Shown here one piece after another: positions 22,641 to 32,410 of a stretch of DNA of 64,000 nt (position 1 is its first letter; every line of letters starts with the position of its first letter). The translations under genes and the position numbers were made by a program. Origin of the DNA: Prorocentrum cordatum (taxonomy: Eukaryota; Sar; Dinophyceae; Prorocentrales; Prorocentraceae); assembly GCA_963575745.1 (NCBI GenBank), contig CAUYUJ010016137.1, positions 7,501 through 71,500 on the forward strand. Direction: 5' to 3'. Below the pieces are notes generated by a model. The model was not told the origin of the DNA, did not search any database, and worked only from the letters and a program-made list of their open reading frames with translations.

Positions 22641-22941
22641 TAGGGTCCACGCGCCACCTCGTGAAGGGTCAGGAGGTGGGCCTGGCGTCCTTCTGCTGCT
22701 CCGCAGGAGGCGAATAGCACAGTGCTGTGCGATCGGCTCACAGCGTCGAGCAGGTGGCAGGCCTCCTTCCCGGTACTGCGACACTTGCGCCGACGCGTGT
22801 ATACGGAGCCTCGCACGCCGTATTCCGTCCTCTCCTCGCGCTTGAACGAACCGCCGCTGTGCGCGCAGAATCGGTTGGCGCATTCCATCGATGGGACTGT
22901 GAGGCGCGCCTTTATCTTCTGCATGGCCCAAACCACGGCAC

Positions 22942-23283
22942 TCAGCTGCATCGCGTGCGTGGTGAGCAGTTTGTTGTTGCTTCTCTGCGTCGCGACACTT
23001 CGAGCTTAAGAAACCACCGCGTCGGCTTGGTGTTGCACTCGGGCGAATGTACGACCCTGGCGAGCTTCATAGAGAAAGTCATGGGCGCATCCTTCCAGCC
23101 CGTGCCCGGCCTGATGCAGCGCAGGCAGTCGGTCCGCTCGTCGAAGGACTCGTGACCTGGAACCTGCCTGGGAATGGCTGCGCTGCCGGGCGGACGGGTG
23201 AAGATCACCTCGCGTGGTGTTTCGCCCTGTTCCTGCATTTCGGCGTGAAGCATGCCCTGCAGAAGCATCTTCTGGACGTCCAC
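22942..23283 (-). pseudogene. Ty1/copia-type reverse transcriptase (RVT_2) fragment
   Basis: The 113-residue frame reads VQKMLLQGMLHAEMQEQG near its start, then PREVIFTRPPGS, ESFDERTDCLRCIRPGTG and WKDAPMTFSMKLA. The order QGM-like, REV-x4-PPG, hydrophobic-P-G-x3-DAP-x2-F-x3-LA is what I expect from the copia reverse transcriptase segment around the K-x-x-Y-G-L-K-x-A-P box, in the variant seen in dinoflagellate genomes. The catalytic DD box, integrase and RNase H parts are not visible. A further minus-strand frame (22951 down to 22640; MQLSAVVWAMQKIKARLT) may be a frameshifted continuation. It is clearly a fragment and cannot be active. Confidence 0.5.
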
Positions 23284-23571
23284 GGCGACGTCTCAAAAAT
23301 CCGGCCTGCGGGAGAATTCCAGAACGACCCCACGCGCGCTTGTTGCCCCCCCACCCCCACCCACGCAAAAACAAATTACGTCCGATCACCAATTTCTGTT
23401 TTTGGTGGAAGAGCCCCCCCTTCTCCCCGCACAACAGAAACAAGTCAAACAAATGTTGACGTCCGCCGCGTTGTTTTTGTTGGGGGAGGAATTCCCATAC
23501 ACACGCATCACTACACCACACACACACGAACAGAAACCAGAGAGAAGCAGAGCAGAAAACAAATCCGAAGA
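23284..23571. other. Non-genic spacer
   Basis: A/C-rich stretch with ACACACACGAAC and CACCAATTTCTGTTTTTGG phrases; nothing recognised. Confidence 0.35.
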
Positions 23572-24057
23572 CCCTGTCGGCGTGTGCGAGGGGCTTGGCT
23601 ATTCGAGTCGTCGTCTCCGTCGGTCGTCGCCTCCGTCGTCCCCTTTCCCTGCAGCTTCCTTCTCAAGCTCGTGAGCGAGAGAAAAATCGAGCAGTGTCGT
23701 AATCGAGTCGAAGGGAAGCCCCTTCCCTTTGATCCCTTGCCCAGGGGGGGGTCCCGGGGGGGGTGGGGGGGCAGATTCGTTTTTCCTCGGGCGGCCTAGA
23801 AACCTCGAAAACACTCCAAATGAGGTCCGAATGCCCCAGATGGCCCCCGAGACGGCCCAAGAGGGCCCCGAGTCGCCCAAAGATCGGCCGAAAACGCCCA
23901 AGATAGCCCCAAGACCGTCCAAGAAGCCTCCAAGACGTCCCAGGCCCCCTCCAAGAGACCCCCAGGAAGCCCCAAGAGGCCCCCACGAGGCTTCCAAGCG
24001 GCCCCTAAGAGCTTCCCAAGAGGCCCACAAACTACCCCCAAGAGGCCCCCAAGAGCG

Positions 24058-24091
<34 letters not shown>

Positions 24092-24125
24092 TTCAGGGTC
24101 GGCGGCACCGGCCGTAAGGCCTTCG
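23572..24125 (+). repeat. Composite element family G, copy G1
   Basis: The constant head runs CTGTCGGCGTGTGCGAGGGG, then CCCCTTCCCTTTGATCCC and a GGGGTCCCGGGGGGGGTGG block. The constant tail is TCAGGGTCGGCGGCACCGG, then CCGTAAGGCCTTCG. The interior is a degenerate CCCAAGAGGCCCC minisatellite (23830-24055) followed by a GTC array (24060-24088). G2 has the same ends with a different interior. Confidence 0.75.
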
Positions 24126-24186
24126 CAATAAGAGTGAAGATAGGGCCCAACAGACCGCATACTCCACAATCCCCTGTCGTCGTTGT

Positions 24187-25025
24187 TTGAATCAGCTTGG
24201 GGAGGGGCCTCGCCTACTAACGGAAGGTGCACAGCAGAGGGGTACGTCCAGTACAAGGCTTCTGTTCTTATATAGACTCAAAGACACGCCTCGTCTAGCA
24301 GAAGGTTGTGCACAGCATAGGGGCACGTCTACTACCAAGGCTGGCTTTTTAAATCAACCATGGGCAACGCGCTGAATTGTGGTGCTGGTGAGAAAGGTGA
24401 CGGAAATACGGGTGGCAACGAGGCCAGGCGTACCGCCATCATCCGCTAGACGAGGTCCCTCCCGAGAGTGTTCAAACACGAACTTGGGGAGATGCTTCGT
24501 CTAGCAGAGGGTGGTGCACAGCGAAGGGCCACGTTTAGTACCAAGGCTGATCTGGTAATCAGGCTACGAAGGGGTAGCGTCTATTAGCGGGCGGTGCACA
24601 GCAAAGGAACACGTCTAGTACCAAGGAACGTGGAAAAGGGTTCTCGTCTAGCAGAGGGTTGTGAAAAGGGGCACGTATAGTCCAAATAATGTGTTGTGGA
24701 GACAAGCCGTGGGGAGGGGTCTCGTCTGGCAAATGATGATGCACAGCAGAGGAGCGCGTCCAAGGACGCTGATTCAATCAGCTTTGGGAGGGGCTTCGTC
24801 TAGAAGCGGGTGGTGCACAGCAGCTGAGCACGTCTAGGATGCTTTCAGGGGTACGTTAGCTTTGGGAGAGGCCTAGTCTAATAGCAGGACGTGCACTGCA
24901 GAGGGGCGTGTCTAGTACCACGGATGCTTTTAAATCACACTGGGGAGGGGAGGGGTTTCGTGTAGCAGAGGGGGGTGCACAGCATATGGGACACGTCTAG
25001 CACCAAGGATGCTTTTTATCAGCGA
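24187..25025 (+). repeat. Degenerate tandem array, about nine units of 60-105 bp
   Basis: Every unit carries, in order, a GGGGAGGGG-like phrase, CTCGTCTAGCAGAGGGTGG, TGCACAGCA, GGGCACGTCTAGTACCAAGG and often GATGCTTTTTAAATCA. Units start near 24195, 24285, 24495, 24568, 24645, 24710, 24783, 24855 and 24945. Confidence 0.75.
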
Positions 25026-25119
25026 TCGGGGGCGCCTCGTCGGAGCTGTGATGCCGCTGAAGAGAAGGACGGCGGAGCTGCGGTTGGTACTGGTAGCGAA
25101 GCCAGACGTGTACACCACC

Positions 25120-25616
25120 CTCCTGTGAGGGGAGCTTCTGGGGGACAGAAATGCTATCCTAAAGCCCTCTCTGAGGCGGTCTCCCAACCCCCCAACCTGC
25201 CCTGAAGGAGGTTTTCCCTGGGGATCAATCCCCCACCCCTTCCAAAAGTCTCCCGACAAGGGGGGGGGGTCCGGGGGGAAATCCCCGAACCCTATCTGAA
25301 GGGGCATACGGGGAAAACCCTCCCAAAACCTCCCCGTGAGGGGGGGTGGGGCACTGGGTGAAAAACTCCAGCCCCCCTCTTAACCAGACCAAAAACATCC
25401 CCTGAGAGACGGGGTTGTCCGGGGGAACCGAATCATACTTCCCAATGGGAAAATCCTCCTGGCTCTCTTTGCCTCCAGACCGCTCCCCTCTGGGGGGGGG
25501 GGGGCAACAAAAAACGCATCCCCCTAACGACTCCCCCTTAGCGGGGGTCCAGAAGAGCCTCCGCAGACGCCCCCATAGCCTTTCCAGAACGGTACTGCCG
25601 GAGTCTATGGGCTTAT

Positions 25617-25669
<53 letters not shown>

Positions 25670-26800
25670 AGATGTTTTAACCAAGAAAACATGCTAACCC
25701 CCTTTTCCCCCCTGGAAGAAGAGAAAATATAACAACAATAAACAGACAAAGACGGATGGAGAGTTCCAGAGGGAAAATCCATACACCCTGCAAGAGGGTC
25801 CTCCAAGGGTGGCTCTGGCAACTGCAGAAGGGGGTGCGAGGCTCCCGAGCTCCCCAAAACATACCAACAACCAGCGCCGAGGGGGAATTCCGCTTAAAGA
25901 GCGTCCAACCATCTCCTGAACCATCAAAGAGCACACCTGACGGGGAGTTCTGGGCGGAGGCGCCCCCGACCCCCCTTTTGACCCCCCCCCTGAGGGCCGG
26001 GGAGTCTGAAGGGAAAACCGCCCTAACTCCCCAAATCCCTCCAACAAAAAACTTTGGAGAGGAGGTTCCAGGGGGGAAACCTCCCTACCCCCCCTAACCC
26101 CCGAAAAATCTTCCCTGAAGGAGTTCCAAGAAAAACAATCCGAACATCCCCCCCGAAAAAAACTCCCTCTGGGGGGGGGGCGTCCTGGGGAAAAACTCCC
26201 TACCCCCTGACCCCTCCTGACCCCTCCGGAAACTCCCTCGGAAAGGGAGGTCCAGCAGAAATCATTTCGAACCCCGCATAACCTCTCCGACAACTTCCCC
26301 TGAAGGGGGTTCCGAGTGAAGAAAAACCCAACCCGCCGAGCCTCCTCCCTGAGAAGGGGGGCCTGGAGAAAGAAGACCTCGAACACTCGCTAACCCCCCA
26401 AATAGAACCGTACATGGGGGGTCCTGGGCAACAAAAACATCCAACCACCTCTAACCCTTCCAAAACCCCATCGACGTCAGGGGGGTGAACTTCCGACCCC
26501 CCTGCTCACCCAGACAACTCCTCTGATAAGGGGGGGGCAGGGAGAAAAAAAACGAAACTCTGAGGCCGGAAGGGTGTTTCTGAAAAGCGAGCTTGGGGGG
26601 GGGCGCCCTGAACTAACTCCCACGGAAGCTCCCTGAGGGGGTGGTTTGGGGGGAAATTCCCGTAGCCCCCCGAAAACAAACAAAAAAAAAGAGGGGTGTC
26701 CCGCGACCAAAAAACACCAGAACACTCCAAATCCCAATACAAAAAAAAACCGGAGGGGGGGGTCCAAGAGAGATGCCCCCTACCCCCCCCCCCCCGATGG
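25120..26800. repeat. Degenerate G/C-run tandem array with TA microsatellite
   Basis: Phrases of the type CCTGAAGGGGGGGTCCNGGG then GAAAAACCCCC recur roughly every 65-80 bp. A TA dinucleotide run interrupts it at 25614-25666. The overlapping long frames are not conserved and contain no domains. Confidence 0.65.
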
Positions 26801-26934
26801 GAGGTGAATGGGGGGTTTTCCATGGAGGTATCTGGGAACTGCCACGCCCTACTGCCCAAGGAAGTCGAAGAGAAGCCCGAGGATCAAACCCTCTCTCCCT
26901 CCCTTCCTCCAAGACGAGGACAACATTTCAATGA

Positions 26935-27270
26935 GGAGGGCGACGGAATGCGAGGAGGAGGAGGAGAAGGAGGAGGCCAAGCACGAGCCGGAGGAACAAG
27001 TAGGATTCCAATACGTAATTACTGATGCCGCTGCTCCATAGACCCCTCCCGAAGGGCAGTCGGACTAGAATTTCGAAACACATCCAGCGGTATCCCCTGC
27101 GAGGCCCAAGAAAGCGACAGCGAGGCAAGGGCAGCGGCGCCGTTACATGTCCCCCCTCTCTGAGGAAACGGGGAGCGAGCACGGAGGAAAGAGTAACGGG
27201 GAGCATCAGGAGGAGGAGGAGGAGGAAAAAGGAGGAGGAGGAGGAAAAGGAGGAGGAAGAGGAGGAGGAG
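26935..27270 (+). repeat. Repeat pair H, copy 1, ending in GGA array
   Basis: Landmarks are GATGCCGCTGCTCC, GACCCCTCCCGAAGGGCAG, CGGACTAGAATTTCGAA, AGCGACAGCGAGGCAAGGGC, CCCTCTCTGAGGAAA, then GGAGGAGG. The same order occurs at 28800-29285. Confidence 0.8.
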
Positions 27271-27760
27271 GAGGACCTTGACCTTGACCTGCCTCTGACC
27301 TTTGCTGAGTCGATCACTCTGGGCCCCACTTCGCTCCCTAGTCCCAATTGGGATCTAACTGTAATTACAATGTAATCCGTCACTGGAGGCCTGCAGTCGC
27401 CAGCAAAAGATCGGACCCAACCGCGCCTCGCCCACGCGCAGGGGGCTCTGGGCGGAGTTGCAACTGCTTGAACTGTCTCACGGCCACCTGTCTTGTTCCC
27501 TCGGCTTCTGCCGTTTCCCACCCCCCCGTCCACCGCTCCTTCCTTCGGGCCTCGGCTCGGGGGGGCGGCGAATTAGGAAGCGATACGGTAGCGGGCTCGA
27601 GAATACAGCTCAGGAGCAGCACTGGGAGGGGGTCTGGGAAACTGAAGTCGGCCATAGTTCGCCGGTTCACGAACTCTGGCGCTGTTGGCAAAGGCGGGAG
27701 GGAAGAGGAAGGGAAGAGCGGACCTGCCTGTTAAAACCTCGACGCCTCTCACCTCTGGAT
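27271..27760. other. Non-genic spacer
   Basis: No repeat or domain is recognised between repeat H1 and the minus-strand gene-like region. Confidence 0.35.
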
Positions 27761-27767
27761 CCCCCCA

Positions 27768-28740
27768 TCACTTCAACACGCGTTCGATGTCCCTCTCGAG
27801 CGCTCCCCTCGGTGGCATCCCGAATTTCCTCCTGGCCCTGACCCCCTGCGCCATCAGCGCTGCCACGAGAATGTTCCTGATCATCACGTACTCTGGGTGG
27901 AAAAGTGAGCTGGATCCCCGCCTTCAACTTCCCCTGGGCGGCCTCGCCTTTGTTCTCCTTCACGCGGGAGATCGTGACGCTGCAGCCCAACTTCTCGATG
28001 CCTGGCTGCATTGTAGTACTTCTCGGGCCTGCTGCGCCTCCCACGTCGTGCCCTGGACCAGTTTCAGCACGACCTTGGACCGCGCAGCGAGGTTTGGCAG
28101 ACCTGGCGCTCCGAAGTCCACGCTGCCGTCCGTCTCTGCCTTTCTCTTGAGGTCCTGCGCGTCTGTTTTGTAGCCGGCGCCCGATGGCAGCCCGACGCTG
28201 GCCACCGAGGAGTCTGTGCCCACCTCCCACGGCTCCACCACCGCCGATGGCAGCTCCGCGGCCTCGCTGGCGACGGTCAGTACGAGCTTCGCCGTCAACC
28301 GCAGCAAACGGTCCTTGCTCTCGTCGTCCTGGCGGCCCTTCTTGTTGTCGCGGCCCCTCGGTTGCGTCTCCGCTCCTCGTTTCGATCCCGCCCACGTCGG
28401 CGTGTCCTCGAACGTGTTCATACTTCTGTAGTGTCCTAGGTAAGTGCGTGAGTAGGCGCTGACGAAATCGGTCTCCGTCTCGATCGAAATGTCTACATAT
28501 CGGGCACTTCGCTGCAAAGGGCGTCGGCTCGAACTGGTTTTGGGTCCTGCCTCTCATAGAGAATCCCCTGGTCATAGATCTCGATAAGGGCCTCCACGCT
28601 GTACTTCTGCAAGTGAATGTCTGTCTGCAGTGGTGCTCCGCAAGCCTGGCCGTCGTGCAGGATCCCACATCTCCATCCCGTCGCGCCCACCAAGGCATCC
28701 TCTTCCAGTTGCTCGTCCGTCCTCTCGTCGTTCCCCAGGA
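27768..28740 (-). pseudogene. Unidentified protein, minus strand, broken into three frames
   Basis: Three consecutive minus-strand segments look like genuine protein. First (28740 to 28493): LEEDALVGATGWRC, then YSVEALIEIYDQGILYERQ. Second (28517 to 27960): SAYSRTYLGHYRSMNTFEDT, an acidic/basic stretch, then DRLLRLTAKLVLTVASEAAE. Third (about 28020 to 27768): EKLGCSVTISRVKENKGEAA, then VMIRNILVAALMAQGVRARR and ALERDIERVLK before a stop. The helix-rich LLRLTAKLVL region and final L-E-R-x-I-x-x-x-L tail resemble, from memory, a hypothetical family amplified in dinoflagellate genomes, whose function I do not know. Frame changes could be indels or unrecognised introns. It lies between the two H repeats. 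Confidence 0.4.
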
Positions 28741-29285
28741 GGAGGAGGAAGAGGAGGAGGAAAGGGGAGAACAAGGAGGAGGTGGAAGAAGAAGAGGAGG
28801 AGGAGGCCAAGCAGGCGGAGGAAGCAAGCAAGCAAGCAAGTCGAGTACGGACGGCGCGTGTCGCACGCTGCCACGTGCCCCCAAACAGGGCTCGACAGAT
28901 GGCAGCCGTGGCTGCCGCCCTCACCGCTTACAGAACTCAACGCAATCATCTTCCAACAGGCGGGGGAGCAAGTAGGAAACCAAAAGGTACTGATACCGCT
29001 GCTCCCTAGACCCCTCCCGAAAAGCACTCGGACTAGAATTTCGAAGCGAATCCGGCGGCATCGACGAAGGGCCCCTTGTGAGGCCCAAGAAAGCGACAGC
29101 GAGGCAAGGGCAGCGGTGCCGGTACATGTCTCCCCTCTCTGAGGAAAGGGGCAGCGAGGATGGAGAAAGGAGGAACGGGGAGCACAAGGAGGAGGAGGAG
29201 GAGGAATATGAGGAGGCGGACGAGGAGGAGGAGGAGGACGAGGACGAGGAGGACAGGGGAGAACAATGAGGAGGAAGAGGAGGAG
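28738..29285 (+). repeat. GGA-rich tract and repeat pair H, copy 2
   Basis: 28738-28810 is GGA-rich and ends in AAGCAAGCAAGC. 28970-29170 aligns with H1 (TACTGATACCGCTGCTCC, GACTAGAATTTCGAAGCGAA, CCCAAGAAAGCGACAGCGAG, CCCCTCTCTGAGGAAAGGGG). It then enters a GGA array (29188-29285). Confidence 0.8.
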
Positions 29286-29785
29286 GAGGAGGAGGCATAG
29301 GGCCTCCTCCTTCTCCTCCACATCCTCCTCCCCCTCCTCGGGCTGAGTGGGGAACCCCTCTGTCGCAGGCCCCCGCTCGGGGCGGCGCGGGCCAGGGGGG
29401 GCGGACGGGTGCCTCCTCCACGGTGGCCCCGTTGCACATGCCCTCCCCGAAGGAGACGACCTGACCGCACGGGCACGCCGCCGACGACGACGGCGATGAC
29501 GACGAGGGCGTCTCGCGTCCGCGAGGCCGTCCGTCTCCCTCGGCGCCTCTTCTCGGGGGGGGGGGGGCGGGCGCGTCGAGACGCGGCGCAAGACGGGGCT
29601 CCTCGAGAGGCTGGCCAGGGTGGGCGCTGGGAGGCGTCAGGGGATCATGTGTAGCAGACGAAAGGCCTAAACTCGAGACTCGAAGGCCAGGAGGTCCACG
29701 TATCGGGGAAGATGCTGGGCGGCAGGGCAAGAACTGGCCGCAGGCGGCCACTTCCGAACCTCCCCAGCTTGCCCACCCCGGGCTC
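29286..29785. other. Non-genic GC-rich spacer
   Basis: Frames open on both strands, but I see no domain and no second copy in the window. Confidence 0.35.
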
Positions 29786-30010
29786 AACCTCATCCTCCTC
29801 CTCCTCCTCCTCCTCCTCCTCCTGCTCCTCCTCCTGCTCCTCCTCCTCCTCCTCCTCCTCCTCCTTCCCTCCTCCTCCTCCTCTTCCTCCTCGACCTCCT
29901 CCTCGACCTCTTCCTCCTCCTCCTCCTCCTCCTCCTCCTTTTCGTCCTCTTCCTCCTCCTCCTCCTCCTCTACCTCCTCTTCGTCCTCTTCCTCCTCCTC
30001 CTCCTCCTCA
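29786..30010. repeat. TCC trinucleotide array
   Basis: CTCCTC runs have CGACCTC, TCGTCC and CTACCTC interruptions. The array ends three bases before the DinoSL-like relic. Confidence 0.95.
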
Positions 30011-30013
30011 ATC

Positions 30014-30035
30014 CCCGTAGCGACTCTGGCTCAAG
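30014..30035 (+). other. Diverged spliced-leader (DinoSL) relic
   Basis: The 22-nt stretch reads CCCGTAGC, then GACTCT, then GGCTCAAG. Against the DinoSL consensus (CCGTAGCC...TTTTGGCTCAAG) it matches 18 of 21 positions, all differences lying in the middle. A GT follows directly, so a decayed SL-RNA gene exon is a less likely alternative to a retroposed leader. Confidence 0.55.
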
Positions 30036-30638
30036 GTGGGAGGGCACCAGGTGCGGCACCCTTGGGGCGCGGGCGGCTCGCGTTCTCCACGCGTCGCTCC
30101 TCTCGACAGGGGGCGCGGAGGCAGACGCGGCGTCACCGTCCGCCGCGGGGCCGCGCTCGCGCCCGCCTCGTCGGCGACCAGGGCCGCCGCGCAGCTCCCA
30201 GACCCTCAAAGTCATGATTTGTCGATGCCGTGGAAACCAAAAGGTACAGACCCTCCTCCTCCTCCTCCTCCTGTCTCGCCCTCTTTCCTTTCTCCTCCTC
30301 CTCTTATTATTATTAACAATATTGGTAATACTATTAGTGCGACTTTTAATAGTATGTGTCTTATTATTATAATGTGTATCATTATTATTTGTAGTAGTAT
30401 GTTTATTATTATTGTATAACGATAAGGACTACCAGTATGCTTTCATCTACGCAGTAGTATGCTTCTTACTTTTTGTCCTCCTCCTCCCCCTCCTCCTCAT
30501 CGTCCCTCCTCCTCCTCCTCCTCCTCCTCTTCCCTTGTCCTCCTCCTCCTCCCCAATAGGTCCCGACCGACTCCCAGGACCGGCTTTTTTCGACCCGGGC
30601 CGATCTGGTGACGGCCCCATGGCCCAATAAGGCCTCCA
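30036..30638. other. Non-genic region with AT-rich TTATTATTA block and TCC tracts
   Basis: 30260-30300 and 30478-30555 are TCC tracts. 30302-30420 is an AT-rich TTATTATTAT-type block that contrasts sharply in base composition with its surroundings. No gene is recognised. Confidence 0.5.
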
Positions 30639-30838
30639 GAGGCCCCGTGAGGGTCTGGACTCACGCGAAGAGGAGGAGGATGAGGATGAGGAGGAGGAGG
30701 AGGAGGAGGAGGAGGAGGAGGAGGAGGAGGAGGAGGAGGAGGCGGAAAAGGAGGAGGAGGAGGAGGAGGAGGAGGAGGAGGAGGAGGAGGAGGAGGCTGA
30801 GGAGGAGGCCCCGTGAGGGTCTGGACTCACGCGAAGAG
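30639..30838. repeat. GGA array bounded by a perfect 34-bp direct repeat
   Basis: The sequence starting GAGGCCCCGTGAGGGTCTGG and ending ACTCACGCGAAGAG is present without mismatch at 30639-30672 and 30805-30838. Between the copies lie about 130 bp of GGA/GAGGAT repeats. Confidence 0.9.
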
Positions 30839-30990
30839 TTCACAGAGGAGCGGGGTGGCCATGGCCCCCATGCTGCCCGAGAGCTCCGCAGGGTACGGTC
30901 CCATGCGGTCCCACGCGCCCGCGCCCCGCGCCCTGCGCCCCGCCGCACGGTTCTCCGCGCGGGCGTCGACGACGAACATGTCGACGACGT
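30830..30990 (+). repeat. Duplicated coding-like block J, copy 2
   Basis: The sequence GAGTTCACAGAGGAGCG, then GTGGCCATGG and CTGCCCGAGAGCTCCG, matches the reverse complement of 21125-20940. The plus-strand frame gives VAMAPMLPESSAGYGPMRSH. Function is unknown. Confidence 0.5.
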
Positions 30991-31274
30991 TGGCGACGAG
31001 GCAGAAGGCCAGCCGGGCCGTGCGGCCTGCCGCCCGCGGGGCCAGATTGGGGGGCCTCGTCGGACCCGCCCGCGACGCCGAGACGCGTAATGGACACTCA
31101 CTAAGAAGGCGTAGCCTGACTCAGCGGTTTGAGCGGATGCGCCCGTTGAACAGACCCGCCGCGCCCGCCCTGGGGCTAGGCAGCCGCGCGCAGCTGCTGC
31201 TCGGCAGAGCCGCCGATCTGGTGGCGGACGTTGGCGACGCCACCCTGGCGAAGGGCCTGGCCGAGCCCAACGAG

Positions 31275-31645
31275 AAGGAGGAGGAGGAGGAAGAGGGGGA
31301 GGAGTTGGAGGGATAAGGAAGTGGAGGAGGAGGAGGAGGAGGAGGAGGAGGAGGAGGAGGAGGAGGAGGAGGAGTGGGAGGGAGGAGGAAAGGGGGAGGA
31401 ACGGAAGGGTGGGAGGAGGAGGAGGAGGAGGAGGAGGAGGAGGAGGAGGAGGAGGAGGAGGAGGAGGAGGAGGGGGAGGAGGAGGAGGAGAAGGAGGAGG
31501 GGAAGGAAGGGGAGAAGGAGGAGAAGGGGGAGGCGGAGGGGGAAGAAGAGCAAGTGGTAGGAAGAGGAGGAGGAGGAGGAGGAGGAGGAGGAGGAGGAGG
31601 AGGGAAACGTGGAGGAAAGGGGGAGGAGAGGCGCGGGCGCAGGCG
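31275..31645. repeat. GGA/GAGGAG purine array
   Basis: About 370 bp are almost exclusively purine on the plus strand, with long pure GGA runs. It truncates LINE-2 at its downstream end. Confidence 0.95.
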
Positions 31646-32410
31646 CCCGCGCCACTCGTCCGACCGGCGACTGAACCCACGCCTCCCATTTTGGTCGGCC
31701 TTTCGCAATCTCCCATTGGACCCTGCGGCCCACTTCGCCATTGACTGCATCGGTCGGACAAGTTGCAAATTTCTTGAGAATCGAAGCCGCCGGGAAAAAA
31801 CAAACATGACCGATTTCGCACGCAGCTCGGAGGCCTCGGCCGACGCGAACAGCTCCTGCCAAGATCCAGCTTCTCGCAGGATCCTCGCTCGTCTCTCAGG
31901 CGAGGAGAACTTAATAAAAGTAGTGGCTATCCTACGGAACGGTAGACAGATCTGCGTCGTTACATTGGTCAGGCGACGCCGCTCTCGGCCCCGCGAGGCT
32001 TGCAAAGGGGCCAGTTGCACTTGGCAGCCCTTGGCTCGGCCAAGGTGCTTCGGCGAGGACGCCGTGGACCTTGCCAAGAGCAGCTTCCGCTGCTTGAAAC
32101 CACGCTGCCATCGGGGCGCGGGGCTGAAGACCGTCGGAGGCCTGGCCTTCCCGTGGCCCTGCAAATCGCACTTTGCCCCGCAGCTCGCCATCCCAGGGGA
32201 GGGGGGGGCGATGCCGGCGCCGCTCGCTGCCAAACTTTGGATCGCCCCGCCACCTGTTCGAGCTTAAGTACAACCGCCGCGCGAGGGCCCGCAAGCGGGT
32301 CGAGCGGCGCCCAACAGTCTGCGACACGGTGGTCGAAAAACCTGCGGGCAATCGTGACAACGTCGGCTGCAAGTGGCTTCCTGAGGACGCAAAATAGATG
32401 CTATTAGATG

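Noticed and set aside
31374-32267. 297-codon plus-strand frame beginning in poly-Glu
   Set aside because: It starts in the GGA array and then runs antisense through LINE-2.
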